From CAIWHR01 sp963830485 (GTDB lineage Bacteria; Pseudomonadota; Gammaproteobacteria; Burkholderiales; Casimicrobiaceae): a DNA stretch of 64,000 nt. The notes beneath the pieces were generated by a model, which worked only from the letters and a program-made list of their open reading frames with translations, was not told the origin of the DNA and searched no databases. This document shows positions 21,619 to 33,196 of this stretch, piece after piece (position 1 is the first letter of the stretch; the number at the start of each line of letters is the position of its first letter). The stretch lies in contig CAWHNE010000001.1 of the NCBI GenBank assembly GCA_963830485.1, positions 1 to 64,000 on the forward strand, in the 5' to 3' direction. A program made the translations under genes and the position numbers.

Positions 21619-22429
21619 ATGCGCATCCTGCTTTCCAACGACGACGGCTACTTCGCGCCGGGCCTCGAGCGTCTTGCCGCCGCGCTGCGGCCGCGCGCCG
21701 AGATCACCGTCGTCGCGCCGGAGCGCGACCGCAGCGGCGCATCGAACTCGCTGACGCTCGATCGGCCCGCTGACCGTGCGTCGCGCGCCCAACGGCTTCC
21801 TGTTCGTCAACGGCACGCCGACCGATTGCGTGCACCTCGCCGTGACCGGCCTGCTCGAGCGACCTGCCCGACCTCGTGATCTCGGGGATCAACCTCGGCG
21901 CCAACATGGGCGACGACACGATCTACTCCGGCACGGTCGCCGCGGCGACCGAGGGCTACCTGCTCGGCATTCCGTCGATCGCGATTTCGCTGGCGTCGAA
22001 GGCCGCGAGCGCACTTCGAGACCGCGGCCGCGGTGGCGCTGGAGCTGCTCGACCGGCACGAACGGCTGTCGCTCGGGGCGCGGCTCCTCAACGTCAACGT
22101 GCCCGACGTGCCGCGGACGATGCTTCAGGGCTACCGGATCACGCGACTCGGACGCCGGCACAAGGCGGAGAACGTGATCGCGACCAAGAGCCCGCGCGGC
22201 GAAACCGTCGTACTGGGTCGGCGCCGCCGGCGCCGCCGCCGATGCCGGCGAGGGCACCGATTTCCACGCGGTCGAGCACGGCTACGCGTCGGTGACGCCG
22301 CTGCAGATCGACCTCACGAACCACGACGAGCTGTGCGTCCGTCGGCGCAGTGGCTGCGCGACGTGATGGCGCAGGACGGAAACGCGCGATGGGCATCGCC
22401 GGCGGACAAGATGTCCGGGATCGGCATGA
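21619..22429 (+). CDS. surE: 5'/3'-nucleotidase SurE
   Basis: A stationary-phase survival phosphatase acting on nucleoside monophosphates. The N-terminus MRILLSNDDGYFAPGLERLA has the metal-binding DD. Then come VVAPERDRSGASNSLTLDRP, FVNGTPTDCVHLAVTGLLE, LVISGINLGANMGDDTIYSG and YSGTVAAATEGYLLGIPSIA, and near the end DLTNHDELASVGQWL after two corrections. Single extra bases lie near 21767, 21862, 22011, 22209, 22333 and 22348. With these removed the gene is about 265 codons. The TGA at 22427-22429 sits inside ATGA with the pcm start, assuming one further indel. It is the first gene of the classic surE-pcm-nlpD-rpoS cluster. Confidence 0.93.
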
Positions 22430-23076
22430 CGTCGACGCGCACGCGCTCGCGGATGGTCGAGCGGCTGCGCGCCGAGGGCATTCGCGACGAGGTCGTGCTC
22501 GAGGCGCTCAACGCGATCCCGCGGCACATCTTCGTCGACGAGGCGCTCGCGATCCGCGCCTACGAGGACACGCCGCTGCCGATCGGCAGCGGCCAGACGA
22601 TCTCGCAGCCCTGGGTCGTCGCGCGGATGACCGAGCTCGCGCGCGCCGGCCGCGCGCTCGGCCGCGTGCTGGAGATCGGCACCGGCTGCGGCTACCAGAC
22701 GGCGGTGCTCGCGCATGTCGCGGCCGAGGTCTACACGGTCGAGCGCATCGGCGCGCTGGTCACGAAGGCGCGCCGCAACCTGCAGTCGCTCAAGGTGAAG
22801 AACGTGCGGCTCATGCACGGCGACGGCACCGCCGATCTGGGCGAGGACCTGCAGTTCGACGCGATCGTCGTCACCGCCGGCGCGACGCACGTGCCGACGG
22901 CGCCTGCTCAAGTACCTGAAGCCCGGCGGCCGGATGGTGCTTCCGCTCGCGCAGCCCGGCGAGAACGGCGACAGCGTGCAGCGGCTCACGCGTCATCGAG
23001 GCCACGCCCGACGGCTTCCGGGAGCAGACGCTTCGATGCGGTAAGATTCGTTCCGCTGCTGCCCGGTCTCGCGTAG
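22426..23076 (+). CDS. pcm: Protein-L-isoaspartate O-methyltransferase
   Basis: Repairs isoaspartyl residues using S-adenosylmethionine. The protein reads RMVERLRAEGIRDEVVLEAL, PRHIFVDEALAIRAYEDTPL, LPIGSGQTISQPWVVARM, then SAM motif I VLEIGTGCGYQTAVLAHVA, and FDAIVVTAGATHVP. The C-terminus RFVPLLPGLA is typical. ATG 22426 (MTSTRTRSRM) overlaps the surE stop; ATG 22411 is in frame just upstream and also possible. About 215 residues. Two or three insertions near 22913-23030 scramble the stretch after ATHVPTA, which should read LLKYLKPGGRMVLP. Confidence 0.93.
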   Translation: MTSTRTRSRMVERLRAEGIRDEVVLEALNAIPRHIFVDEALAIRAYEDTPLPIGSGQTISQPWVVARMTELARAGRALGRVLEIGTGCGYQTAVLAHVAAEVYTVERIGALVTKARRNLQSLKVKNVRLMHGDGTADLGEDLQFDAIVVTAGATHVPTAPAQVPEARRPDGASARAARRERRQRAAAHASSRPRPTASGSRRFDAVRFVPLLPGLA

Positions 23077-23097
23077 TTTCCGCGCCGCGACTTTCCG

Positions 23098-24303
23098 ATG
23101 CTCGTCGATCCCGTTCCGCTCGTTGGCCGCTCCCGCATTCGCCGCCGTGCTGCGGCGATCGGTGCTCGCGGCTGCTGGTGCTCTGCGTTGCCGGCGTGCG
23201 CGTCGCGGGCGCCCGCCCCGGTCGAGGATCGCGACCGCGCGACCGGCGACGCCGCCGCGCTGCGCGAAGCCGGCCGCGGAGCCCGATTGGCGGCCGCAGA
23301 CATACACGGTCAAGCGCGGCGACACGCTGTATGCGATCGCGCTCGACCACGGACTCGACTATCGCGAGCTCGCCGCCTGGAACAACATCGAGAACCTCAA
23401 CGTGATTCGCGTCGGTCAGGTGCTCCGTCTCGCCGCGCCAGGCGAGTCGACGCCGGCGGGCGCGGCCGGCGTCGTCACGGCTCCGCTGAGAACGGTGCCA
23501 CCCGTGGTCGCGACCGACGCGAGGTCCGCGGATCGACGCGGCGTGCCGCCTGCGGCCGCTGCCGGCGCTCGCTCGACCGACGACTACAAGCGCGAGCCGA
23601 GGCTGGTGAAGGAGCCGTATTCGGAGCAGGCGCTGCGCGACGTGCAGCGCGCATCAGCGGCAACGACCGCGGTGAGCGCCGCGACCCCCGCGCCGGCGCT
23701 GGCATCGTCATCGGCGCTGGCCGGCACCGGCCACGCACCGACGGCGGCACCGGCGTCGGTGTCAACACCGGCGAGCGCGCCTGCACCGATGGTGGCAACG
23801 CCCCCGGCGCCAACGAGCTCGTCGACGGCGCCGATGTCGACGGCACCGGGTTCGTCCGCTGACGCGGCGCCCCCACTTGCCACGCCACAGAGCGATGCCA
23901 GGCCGCCGCCCGGCGGCGGGGCCGACGAGGAAAGGGTCGACTGGATGTGGCCCGCGAAGGGCAAGATCGTCACCGGCATTCTCGGAAGCGGCGAGTCTCA
24001 AGGGCATCGACATCGCCGGCACGGCGGGGCAGCCGGTCGCGGCCAGCGCCGGCGGCAAGGTCGTCTACGCGGGCACCGGCCTGCGCGGCTACGGCAAGCT
24101 CATCATCATCAAGCACAACGGTACCTACCTGTCGGCGTACGCGCACAACCGGGACATCCTGGTGAAGGAAGGACAGCAGGTCGCCAAGGGTCAGAAGATC
24201 GCCGAGATGGGCAACACCGATGCCGACCAGGTCAAGCTGCACTTCGAGATCCGCCGGCACGGGCAAGCCGATGGATCCGCTCCGGTATCTGCCGCCGGCA
24301 TGA
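23098..24303 (+). CDS. nlpD: NlpD-type lipoprotein: LysM plus LytM-like amidase activator
   Basis: An outer-membrane lipoprotein that activates cell-division amidases. After resolving two one-base insertions, the N-terminus contains SVLALLVLCVAGCASRAP, a clear lipobox with cysteine after VAG. A LysM domain follows (YTVKRGDTLYAIALDHGLDY to VIRVGQVLRL). The middle is a long Ala/Pro/Ser/Thr linker. The C-terminal LytM domain starts near WMWPAKGKIVTGI and includes VYAGTGLRGYGKLIIIKHNG and KLHFEIRRTG. The first zinc ligand of active LytM enzymes (His before KGIDIAG) is absent, so a regulatory rather than hydrolytic domain is expected. The stop at 24301-24303 overlaps an ATGA. The start is uncertain: ATG 23098 or GTG 23147. 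Confidence 0.88.
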
Positions 24304-24324
24304 CGGTGTCGCGGCGCGTTCGCG

Positions 24325-25340
24325 ATGACGCCGACCCGGACCATGACCTCCCGGGCATCGAGCGACGCGGACGAGACCGACGCCCGACGGCCTCGATGAA
24401 TCCGCTTCCGACGTCGAGCCGCGACGCCGGCCGGAGCCGGATCGCTGGACACGGGAGCTGCCGCTGCCCGAGCCGGCGCCCGGACTCGGCGCGGACATCG
24501 TCAACGACGTCACCCAGATCTACCTCAACGAGATCGGCCAGCACCCGCTGCTGTCCGCCGACGAGGAGCTTGCGCTCGCCCGCGCGATGGCCGGCGGCGA
24601 CTTCGCTGCCCGGCAGCGCCTGATCGAGCACAATCTGCGCCTCGTCGTCAGCATCGCCAAGCACTACACGAACCGCGGGCTCGCGCTCCCCGACCTGATC
24701 GAGGAGGGCAACCTCGGCCTCATCCACGCGCTCGAGAAGTTCGATGCGGAGCGCGGCTTCCGATTCACGACCTACGCGACGTGGTGGATCCGGCAGGCGG
24801 TCGAGCGCGCGATCATGAACCAGTCGCGGACGATCCGGCTGCCGGCGCACGTCGTCAAGGAGCTGAACGTCGTGCTGCGCGCGCTGCGCCACCTCGAGAT
24901 GCACGGCCAGCCGGACGGGCGCGAGCCGACGCCCGACGACGTCGCGCATCTGCTCGACAAGCCGGTCGAGCAGGTGCGCAGGATGCTGCGCTACAACGAG
25001 CGCGTGACCTCGCTCGATGCGCCGCTCGATCGCGACACCGGCGTCTCGATCGGCGATGGCCTCGTCGACGAGAGCGCGCTCGCGCCGGAGCTCGTGCTGC
25101 ACAACACGCGAGATCGAAGCGCTGGGTGCGGCAGTGGCTCGGCGAGCTGAACGATCGCCAGCGCACGGTGATCGAGCGCCGCTACGGCCTCGAACGGCCG
25201 CGACGTGGCGACGCTCGAGGAGCTCGCGCGCGAGGTCGGCGTGACGCGCGAGCGGGTCCGGCAGATCCAGGCCGAGGCGCTCGACAAGCTGCGCGCGCGG
25301 CTCAGAGCGGCGGGGACTCGATCGCGACGCGCTGCTGTGA
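24325..25340 (+). CDS. rpoS: RNA polymerase sigma factor RpoS
   Basis: The stationary-phase/general stress sigma factor. Regions seen: DVTQIYLNEIGQHPLLSADE (region 1.2), RLIEHNLRLVVSIAKHYTNR and PDLIEEGNLGLIHALEKFD (2.1-2.2), RFTTYATWWIRQAVERAIMN (2.4), RTIRLPAHVVKELN (3.0), and the helix-turn-helix LEELAREVGVTRERVRQIQA (4.2), ending RAAGLDRDALL. About 335 residues. The start is ATG 24325 or 24343. Frameshifts occur near 24392, 25112, 25195 and 25315. It follows nlpD with 21 bases between; in relatives the main rpoS promoter lies within nlpD. Its 3' end overlaps tgpA on the other strand by 39 bases. Confidence 0.95.
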
Positions 25341-27600
25341 CGCGCGGGGTCGCTCGCCCGCGCGCGATGCGCAGTGCCGCGCGACAGCCGGCAGGACGCC
25401 GACGGCGCGCTTCAGGCGCCAGAGCGCCGACGCGCGCTCGAGCGACGTGTCGGCATACGCGGCAACCGGGCCGTAACGCAGCGCCGCGTAGGCGTCGCCG
25501 ATGACCCTGAATGCGGCGGCGAACTCGGGCCACCGCGCCGCGGCGCGGGCGACGTACGCGAGCGGACCTTCGTGCGCCGCGCGCGGCAGCCCGGCGCGCG
25601 CCAGGCGCGCGCACATCGCGTCCCACAGCGCCCGGGCGCGGTCCTGACGGCGCCGCCGCCACGCGAGCCAGCCGAGCAGCGGCGCCGACCCAGACCGCGG
25701 CAGATCGCGCGCGACGATCGCCATGATCTGCCACGGCGCGAGCGACGTCGAGCCGCCATTCGCGCCACAGCGAGCGCTGCCGCTCGAAGTTGAAGCCGAC
25801 ACGTGCCGGCGCCAGTCGTGATTGATCGCATCCCAGGACAGCTGCAGGCTCTTGAGAAACGTGCTCGTCGAGGCGCGCGAGCAGCGGGATCGGCTCGTTC
25901 GCGGGTAGCGCGCCGCCCAGCCCCATCTGGATGCGCGACGGCGCGACGGCCGCGGTCGGGATCGTAGCGCCGCCACTGTCCGTCGACGAGCGCCTCGGCC
26001 CAGGCGTGCGCATCGGACTGGCGGACGATCATGTAGCCGCCGTTCGGATTGATCGTGCCGCCCTGATAGCCGGTGACGACGCGCGCCGGAATGCCGGCGG
26101 CGCGCAGCAGCACGACGAATGCGCTCGCGTAGTGCTCGCAGAAGCCGCGGCGCGTGTCGAACAGGAAGCCGTCGACCGGATTGGCGCCGAGCAGCGGCGG
26201 CGCGAGCGTGTAGACGAACGGCTTCGTTGTGGAAGTGATCGAGCACGGCGCGGATGTAGCGGGCGTCGTCGGCGTGGCTGGCGCGCAGTTCGCGCGCGAA
26301 GGCGAGCGTCCGCGGATTGGACGCGCGCCTTCTCCGGCGGCAACTGCAGGCTCTCGGCGATCTCCAGGTCGTGCTCGCGCCCGCTTGACCGCCGGGTAGG
26401 AGTCGCGCAGGTTCGACGCCTGCCGGTAGCGCAGCGGCTGCGTGACCGGCAGGCGCGCCAGCAGCTGCTGGTCGCGCGTAAGAAAGGCGTCGGCGTCGGC
26501 CTGGCCACCGCCACGCTCGGGTCTCCGCGTCGACCTGCGGCAGGCTGTCGCGGCAAGTCGAGCGCGAACAGCCACGGCTTCCAGTGCGGCTCGAGCGTGA
26601 CGGTGTAGTTCGACCGACCGGCCGACCGGCTGCGCGAACGCCGCCGGACGGCCGTTGTGCGCCGAGCGTCCATTCGCGGCCGTCGAACGTGGCGAGCACC
26701 GGCCCGCGCCAGTAGCGCAGCCACGGCGGCGGCACGCGGACCTTCGAAGTCGACGCGAAAGGCGACCGCGTCGGACAGCGAAAGCTCGCTGATGACGCCC
26801 GGTGCCATGCGGTCGGACAGACCCGAATTTGCCGCGTGATCGGCGGGCACGCCCCACATCGGTCCCGGCGATGCCGCGGAAACAGCACGAACAGCAGCGC
26901 CGCGAGCGGGATGCCCTGCACGAGCATCTCGGACGTCATGCCGAGCGATCGCCCGCCAGCCGCCCGGCGTGCGGCGCAAGCCCGGCCGGACGCGCGAGCA
27001 CCTGCAGCGCTGCCGCCGACGCAGCACGACCGCCGGGACCGCCGCCGCCGCGGCGAGCAGCGACTGGCTGTAGAAGAACGGGCGTGACGATCAGCAGGCA
27101 CGCGAGGCAGACGATCAGCGTGCCGTCGCGCACCGCTGCGCGTCTCGAGAAACTTGATGCCGATCAGCACGAACAGGAACGCGACGCAGGGATCGCGGCC
27201 GACGAAATAGCCGAGCGACTGGCGGATCGCCGACTGCCGTCGCCAGCGCGAGGAGCGCCGAGCATCCACGACGGCAATCGCAGCCGGCGGGGCACTCGGA
27301 TGGCCGCGCGTCGCGGCGCAGAGCTGCAGGAAACGCAGACCACGACCAGCGCCGTGCCGACGCAGGCGACCCACACCGGTACGAACGCGAGCAGCGGCAG
27401 CTGCGTCGCGAGCAGCAGCAGCGCCCAGCCAGCGGAGCTGCTCCGTCGACAGCGGCTCGGAGCGCCGCGCGGCGCCGGCACGCCGTTGCTTCGAAAGCAG
27501 ACTTCCAGCGCATGTGACCGCGCGCAGGCAGCGGCTCGCGCCGCCGCGCTTCGCACTGCGGGGCGCGATTCGCGCCTCGGGACGGCCCAGCGGCGCTCAT
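25302..27600 (-). CDS. tgpA: TgpA-type membrane transglutaminase-like protein (DUF3488 + transglutaminase core)
   Basis: The product has an N-terminal multipass region (for example WALLLLATQLPLLAFVPVWV and SLGYFVGRDPCVAFLFVLIG), then a periplasmic transglutaminase-like core. The triad is visible: Cys in DTRRGFCEHYASAFVVLLRA (about 26115-26160), His in QSDAHAWAEALVDGQW, Asp in RRYDPTAAVAP. A final membrane segment and a C-terminal tail follow. About 730 residues, close to TgpA of Pseudomonas. ATG 27600 overlaps the DUF58 stop in ATGA, which supports this start. The frame is broken at roughly a dozen places. The gene is the last of a moxR-DUF58-tgpA operon; its substrate is not known. Confidence 0.88.
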
Positions 27601-28607
27601 GCGCCCGGCTCCGGCATCAGGGCGAGCGCGGTGAGCGCGGCGCGGCGGTGATCGCGACCCTGTCCGGTGGCCAGCGCGATTCCCGGCAGCGGTCAGCGCG
27701 AACGGGCCGCGCCGCGCGCTCGGCGGCCAGCACCCAGGCGGTGAGCCGCGCGATCCGCGCCTTCGGAGTCGAGCGCGGCCGGCAGCGCATCCCAGCTGAG
27801 ATCGCACCGGCCCGCCGCCGCCGCCGCCCTCGAATTGCTTCGTGTGCCAGCCGGCGCCGCGCGCCACGGCCTTCCACGCGACGCGCTGCAGCGGATCACC
27901 GGGCTGGTAGCTCGCGCAGGCCCGCCAGATCGGCGTCGTCGCCGCGGGCGACCGCATGGTCGTCCTGGCCGCGTGATCCCGGCCGGCAGCGGCGGCGGCG
28001 CGATCTCGGGCGTCGGAAAGACGATGCCGGCAAGCGGGAAGTGAACGTAGGCCCAGCCGCGCCACAGGCCCATCGGGTAGTCGGACGACAGCGTGATCCG
28101 TCCGAGCACGATGCGGCCGCGCCGCGGCGTCAGCAGCTCGAGCGTCGACCGGCAGTGCCGCGTCGGGAACGACGTCGACCGCCACCGAGGCGCAGCCGCG
28201 CGGCCGCGAGCGTCGACGCGAATACCGCGGCGTGGCGCCACCGGCCAGCGCGAGCGTGAACGGCATGACGCCGCCGGCGAAGGTCTCGCCGGCGGCCAGC
28301 GGTCGCAGCTCGATGCCGGCGAGGTTGCGAAACGTGTGAACGAGCGCCGGCCGCGACGAGCCCGACGAGCAGGAACGTCACGACGAAGCCGAGCGACAGC
28401 GCAGTAGTTGAGCGAGGTGAGCAGCGTGATCGACCAGCGTGGCGAGCAACGCGAGTCCGCGCTTGGTCGGCAGGATGTAGATCCGGCTGTGGCGCAGCGA
28501 CGACCGGGTCGTGGTCGGCCGGCGCGTGGCGGAAGAGCCGCTGGAGATATCTGCGCGCCAGGATCCGGGCGCGGCCCGGGCGCGGACTCGAGGGTGGACG
28601 CGCGCAT
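27597..28607 (-). CDS. DUF58 domain-containing protein
   Basis: After joining frames the product reads ILARRYLQRLFRHAPADHDP, LRHSRIYILPTKRGLALLAT, two adjacent hydrophobic segments (LLTSLNYALSLGFVVTFLLV), an Ig-like stretch with LELLTPRRGRIVLGRITLSS and DYPMGLWRGWAYVHFPLA, and then the DUF58 von-Willebrand-like region ending LTALALMPEPGA. It is membrane-anchored, about 325 residues. ATG 28607 is followed by one insertion before ILARRY. Its stop overlaps the tgpA start. MoxR-DUF58-TgpA units are widespread; the MoxR ATPase is thought to remodel partners carrying such domains, which is inference for this organism. Confidence 0.8.
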
Positions 28608-28682
28608 CGGACGGAGGATCGGTTCGGCGGAACGCCGGCGTCGGCGCAGTGGCAGCGCGCCGGGGCGTCGCCCTCCCGGCGG

Positions 28683-29648
<966 letters not shown>

Positions 29649-29827
29649 GGGCCTTTTCCGTGGCGTAGGTGCCGCTGCCCGGCACATTAACTTCTTATCT
29701 CGGACTGGTCATCCCCGGCAGGCACGGGCTACACTCCGCCCGTCGGCATGCCGCGACGCCGGTCGGCGCCTGCGCCGCGCAGACGGAATCGGTACCGCAA
29801 CCCCCCTGCCAGTTTGTAGCAAACGTC

Positions 29828-30756
29828 GTGCCCACCGCCTACATCACCCATCCGTCGTCCCTGCTCCACGACATGGGGCCGTACCATCCCGAGTGCCCCG
29901 ACCGGCTGCACGCGATCGGCGACCGGCTGATCAGCGCCGGGCTCGACGCCTACCTGCACCACTATTCGGCGCCGGCGGCCACCGGCGCGCAGATCGCCCG
30001 GGTCCACGCGCCGGGACTACATCGCGACCATCGAGGCGGAGAGCCCGTCGTCCGGCCTGCACTTTCATCGATCCGGACACGGCGATGAACGCGCATTCGC
30101 TGACTGCGGCGCGGCACGCCGCCGGCGCCGTCGTGCTCGCGACCGACCTCGTCATGCGCAAGGAGTGCCGGACGGCCTTCTGCGCGGTGCGCCCGCCGGG
30201 ACACCACGCCGAGCGCAACCGCGCGATGGGCTTCTGCCTGTTCAACAACGTCGCCGTCGGCGCCGCGCACGCGCTCGCCGCGCATGGTATCAGGCGCGCG
30301 GCGATCGTCGATTTCGACGTCCATCACGGCAACGGCACCGAGGACATCTTCTCCGAGCGATTCGCGCGTGCTGATGGTCTCGACGTTCCAGCATCCGCTG
30401 TACCCGTATTCCGGCCTCGACAACCCGGCCGCGAACATGGTCAACATGCCGCTCGCCGCCGGCACCGGCAGCGACGGAGTTCCGCGATGCGGTGCGCGAG
30501 CACTGGCTGCCCGCGCTCGAGCGGCACCGGCCCGAGATCATCTACGTTTCGGCGGGCTTCGACGCGCATCGCGAGGATCCGCTGGCCGGCCTCAAGCTGA
30601 CCGAGGCCGACTATGCATGGGTGACGCGCGAGCTGGTGGCGGTGGCCGCGCAAGCACGCGCACGGGCGGATCGTGTCGACGCTGGAGGGCGGCTACGCGC
30701 TGTCGGCGCTCGGCCGCAGCGTGGCCGAGCACATACGCGAGCTGGTCGCCACCTGA
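29828..30756 (+). CDS. Histone-deacetylase-family amidohydrolase
   Basis: About 308 residues starting at GTG 29828 (VPTAYITHPSSLLHDMGPYH), where homology begins. Family landmarks are HPECPDRLHAIGDRL, CAVRPPGHHAERNRAMGFCL with the catalytic His pair, FCLFNNVAVGAAHALAAHGI, VDFDVHHGNGTEDIF with the zinc-binding Asp and His, and YVSAGFDAHREDPLAGLKLT. The family includes acetylpolyamine amidohydrolases and acetoin-utilisation proteins, so the substrate is an acetylated amine of unknown identity. Five single-base insertions break the frame (near 30014, 30060, 30370, 30476, 30650). It is divergent from moxR. Confidence 0.9.
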
Positions 30757-30849
30757 ACGCGGCGCAACGCCGCCGGCGCCCGCGCCCACGGCAAACGGCA
30801 CGGGTGCGGCGGTGCCCGCGTTGCGGCGTTGACGCCGCGAGGAGGCTCG

Positions 30850-31557
30850 ATGGAACGGCGGAAGTTTCTGGAAGGCTGCGCGGCGGTGTCCGGCGCCGTC
30901 GGACTGTCGGCGCTGCCGCGCTGGGCGAACGCAGCGCCGCGGCGGTACGACCGCGCGCGGCTCGTCGACGCCGCACGGCGCACCGATCAAGGCGCGCACG
31001 CTCGCCGCCGAGACGAACTACGTGTTTCACTTTCCGTACGCCGGCGACGCCGTGCTTCCTGCTCAATCTCGGCCGCGCCGTCGCCGCGCCGGCGACGCTG
31101 CGGCGCGAGGACGGCGCGACCTACGCGTGGCAGGGCGGCGTGGGCCCGGCGCGCGCGATCGTCGCCTTCTCGGCGATCTGCGCGCACAAGCTCGCCTACC
31201 CGACGCGCGACGTCTCGTTCATCCGCTATCAGCCGCAGCGCTCGGCGACCTCCGACGCGCAGGTGATCCACTGCTGCGCCGATCACAGCGTCTACGATCC
31301 GGCCGGCGGCGCGCGCGTGCTCGTCGGGTCCGGCGCCGCAGCCGCTCGCGGCCATCCTGCTCGACTACGACGCCGCGACCGACGAGCTCGCCGCGCGTCG
31401 GCACGCGTCGGCGCCGAGCAGTTCGACGCGTTCTTCGGCAAGTACGAGTTCAGGCTCGCGCTCGAGCACGGGCAGGGGAAGGCGAGGCGCCCGGTCGGCG
31501 CGACCACGGTGGTGCAGGGAGCTCACGCAGTACTGCAAGCAGACGATCCAGTGCTGA
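30850..31557 (+). CDS. Rieske [2Fe-2S] protein with Tat-like signal
   Basis: About 235 residues. An exact AGGAGG lies just before ATG 30850. The N-terminus MERRKFLEGCAAVSGAVGLS has a twin-arginine and a hydrophobic stretch, suggesting folded export by Tat. The cluster motifs are SAICAHKLAYP (C-x-H, about 31173) and HCCADHSVYDPAGG (C-x-x-H, about 31273), the Rieske ligand pattern. The C-terminal tail ends VVQELTQYCKQTIQC. Three insertions interrupt the frame. Its last seven bases overlap the ATPase start, so it forms an operon with an ABC-2 exporter, an unusual partner. The redox partner is not evident. Confidence 0.8.
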
Positions 31558-32342
31558 GCCAGCCCGCCGACGCCGCGATCGTCGTCGCCGACCTCGCGAA
31601 GTCCTACGGCGCCGTCGAGGCGGTGAAGGGCATCTCGTTCGCCGTGCGGCGGGGCACGACGACGGCGCTGCTCGGCGGCAACGGCGCCGGCAAGACGACG
31701 ACGCTGTCGATGCTGCTGGGCGTGCTGACGCCGACCGCCGGGCGCATCACCGTGCTCGGCGAGGAGATGCCCGCGCATCGCCACCGCGTGCTGCCGCGGA
31801 TGAACTTCACGTCGCCGTACGTCGACCTGCCGAAGCGGCTCACCGTGGGCGAGAACCTCGCGTCTTCGCCGATCTCTACGGCTTGCGCGCATCCGCGCGA
31901 GCGCATCGCCGCGGTCGCCGCGGATTGCGATCTCGGCGACCGCTGCTGAAGCGCCCCTACGGCAGCCTGTCGGCCGGCCAGCGCACGCGCGTCTCGCTCG
32001 CGAAGGCGCGTGCTGAACGAGCCCGAGGTGCTGCTGCTCGACGAGCCGACCGCGTCGCTCGATCCGGACATCGGCGACCGGATGCGCACCTACCTCGAGC
32101 GCTACCAGCGCCGCACCGGCTGCACGATGCTGCTCGCGTCGCACCACATGGGCGAGGTCGAGCGGATGTGCGACGACGTGATCATGCTGCGCGCCGGCGT
32201 CGTCGTCGATCAGGGCTCGCCGCGGCGCGCTGATCGCGCGCTACGGCCGCGAGACATGGAGCAGGTGTTTCTCGACATCGCGCGCGGCGGCGCGGACGAC
32301 GAGCGCGTCGCCGGCGCCGCGGCCGAGGAGATCACGGCATGA
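31551..32342 (+). CDS. ABC-2 type transporter ATP-binding protein
   Basis: About 262 residues: IVVADLAKSYGAVEAVKGIS, Walker A LLGGNGAGKTTTLSMLLGVL, a YVDLPKRLTVGENL Q-loop region, signature GSLSAGQRTRVSLAKALLNE, Walker B VLLLDEPTASLDPDIGDRM, and LLASHHMGEVERMCDDVIML with the switch His. It closely follows the NodI/CcmA-like drug and polysaccharide exporter group. GTG 31551 overlaps the Rieske stop; the stop overlaps the permease ATG (ATGA). Insertions occur near 31862, 31945 and 32010, plus one near 32228. The exported molecule is unknown. Confidence 0.88.
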
Positions 32343-33185
32343 ACGCCGGCGCGCGCCGAGTCGCGCGCGATCCGCTACACCGGCGCGGCCGCGTCGGCGC
32401 GGCGCGTGCGCGCGATGCTGCGCCGGCACGGCTACCTGATCGTCAAGTCGTGGACGCGCATCGTGTCGATGATGTACTACCCGACGGTGACGATGGTCGT
32501 GTGGGCGTTCGTCACGCTGTACCTCGCGCCGACCAACAATTTCCTGCGGGACGCGCCGGGATTCTTCATCGGCGCCGTGCTGCTGTGGGACGTGCTGTTC
32601 CGCGGCCAGCTCGGCGTGTCGCTGACGTTCATCGAGGAGTTCTACGCGCGCAACCTCGGCAATCTGTTCGTCTCGCCGCTGACGCTGCCCGAGTACATCG
32701 CCGGCCAGCTCACGATGAGCGTGCTGCGCGCGCTGATCGGCGTCGGCGGCGCCTGCGTGTTCGCGTACCTGCTGTTCCGGTACTCGATCTTCTCGCTCGG
32801 ACTTCCGCTGATCGCGTTCTTCGCGAGCCTGCTCGTGTTCGGCTGGGCGATCGGGCTCGCGATGTCGGGGATGATCCTGCGCCTCGGGCTCGGCGCCGAG
32901 GAGCTCGCGTGGGCGGCGATCTTCGTCGTCGCGCCGGTCTCCGGCGTCTACTATCCGATCGCGCGTGCTGCCGGCGTGGCTGCAGGCGATCGCCTGGGCG
33001 ATCCCGTCGGCGCACGTGTTCGAGGGCATGCGCGCGCGTGCTGCTGCGAGGGCGTGTTCCGCTGGGACCACTTCTGGACGGCCGCCGCGCTCAACGTCGT
33101 CTATCTCGCGCTCGGGGCCGCGGTGTTCGCGTGGTCGATGCGGCACGCGCGCGATCACGGCACGCTGCTGCAGATGGGCGAATGA
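32339..33185 (+). CDS. ABC-2 type transporter permease
   Basis: About 280 residues with six hydrophobic segments, including SMMYYPTVTMVVWAFVTLYL, GFFIGAVLLWDVLFRGQLGV, LIGVGGACVFAYLLFRYSIF and SLGLPLIAFFASLLVFGWAI. The block VAPVSGVYYPIA and then IPSAHVFEGMRA (read across a shift near 32968) is typical of ABC-2 permeases. ATG 32339 overlaps the ATPase stop. An insertion early on (about 32370) changes frame; the in-frame segment then begins near RAMLRRHGYLIVKSWTRIV. It forms the membrane half of the exporter with the preceding gene. Confidence 0.85.
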
Positions 33186-33196
33186 GATGAAGGCCC

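Noticed and set aside
22033..23076. A fused SurE-Pcm protein in one frame
   Set aside because: The fusion arises only because indels in surE bring it into the pcm frame. The ATGA overlap at 22426-22429 gives normal separate genes.
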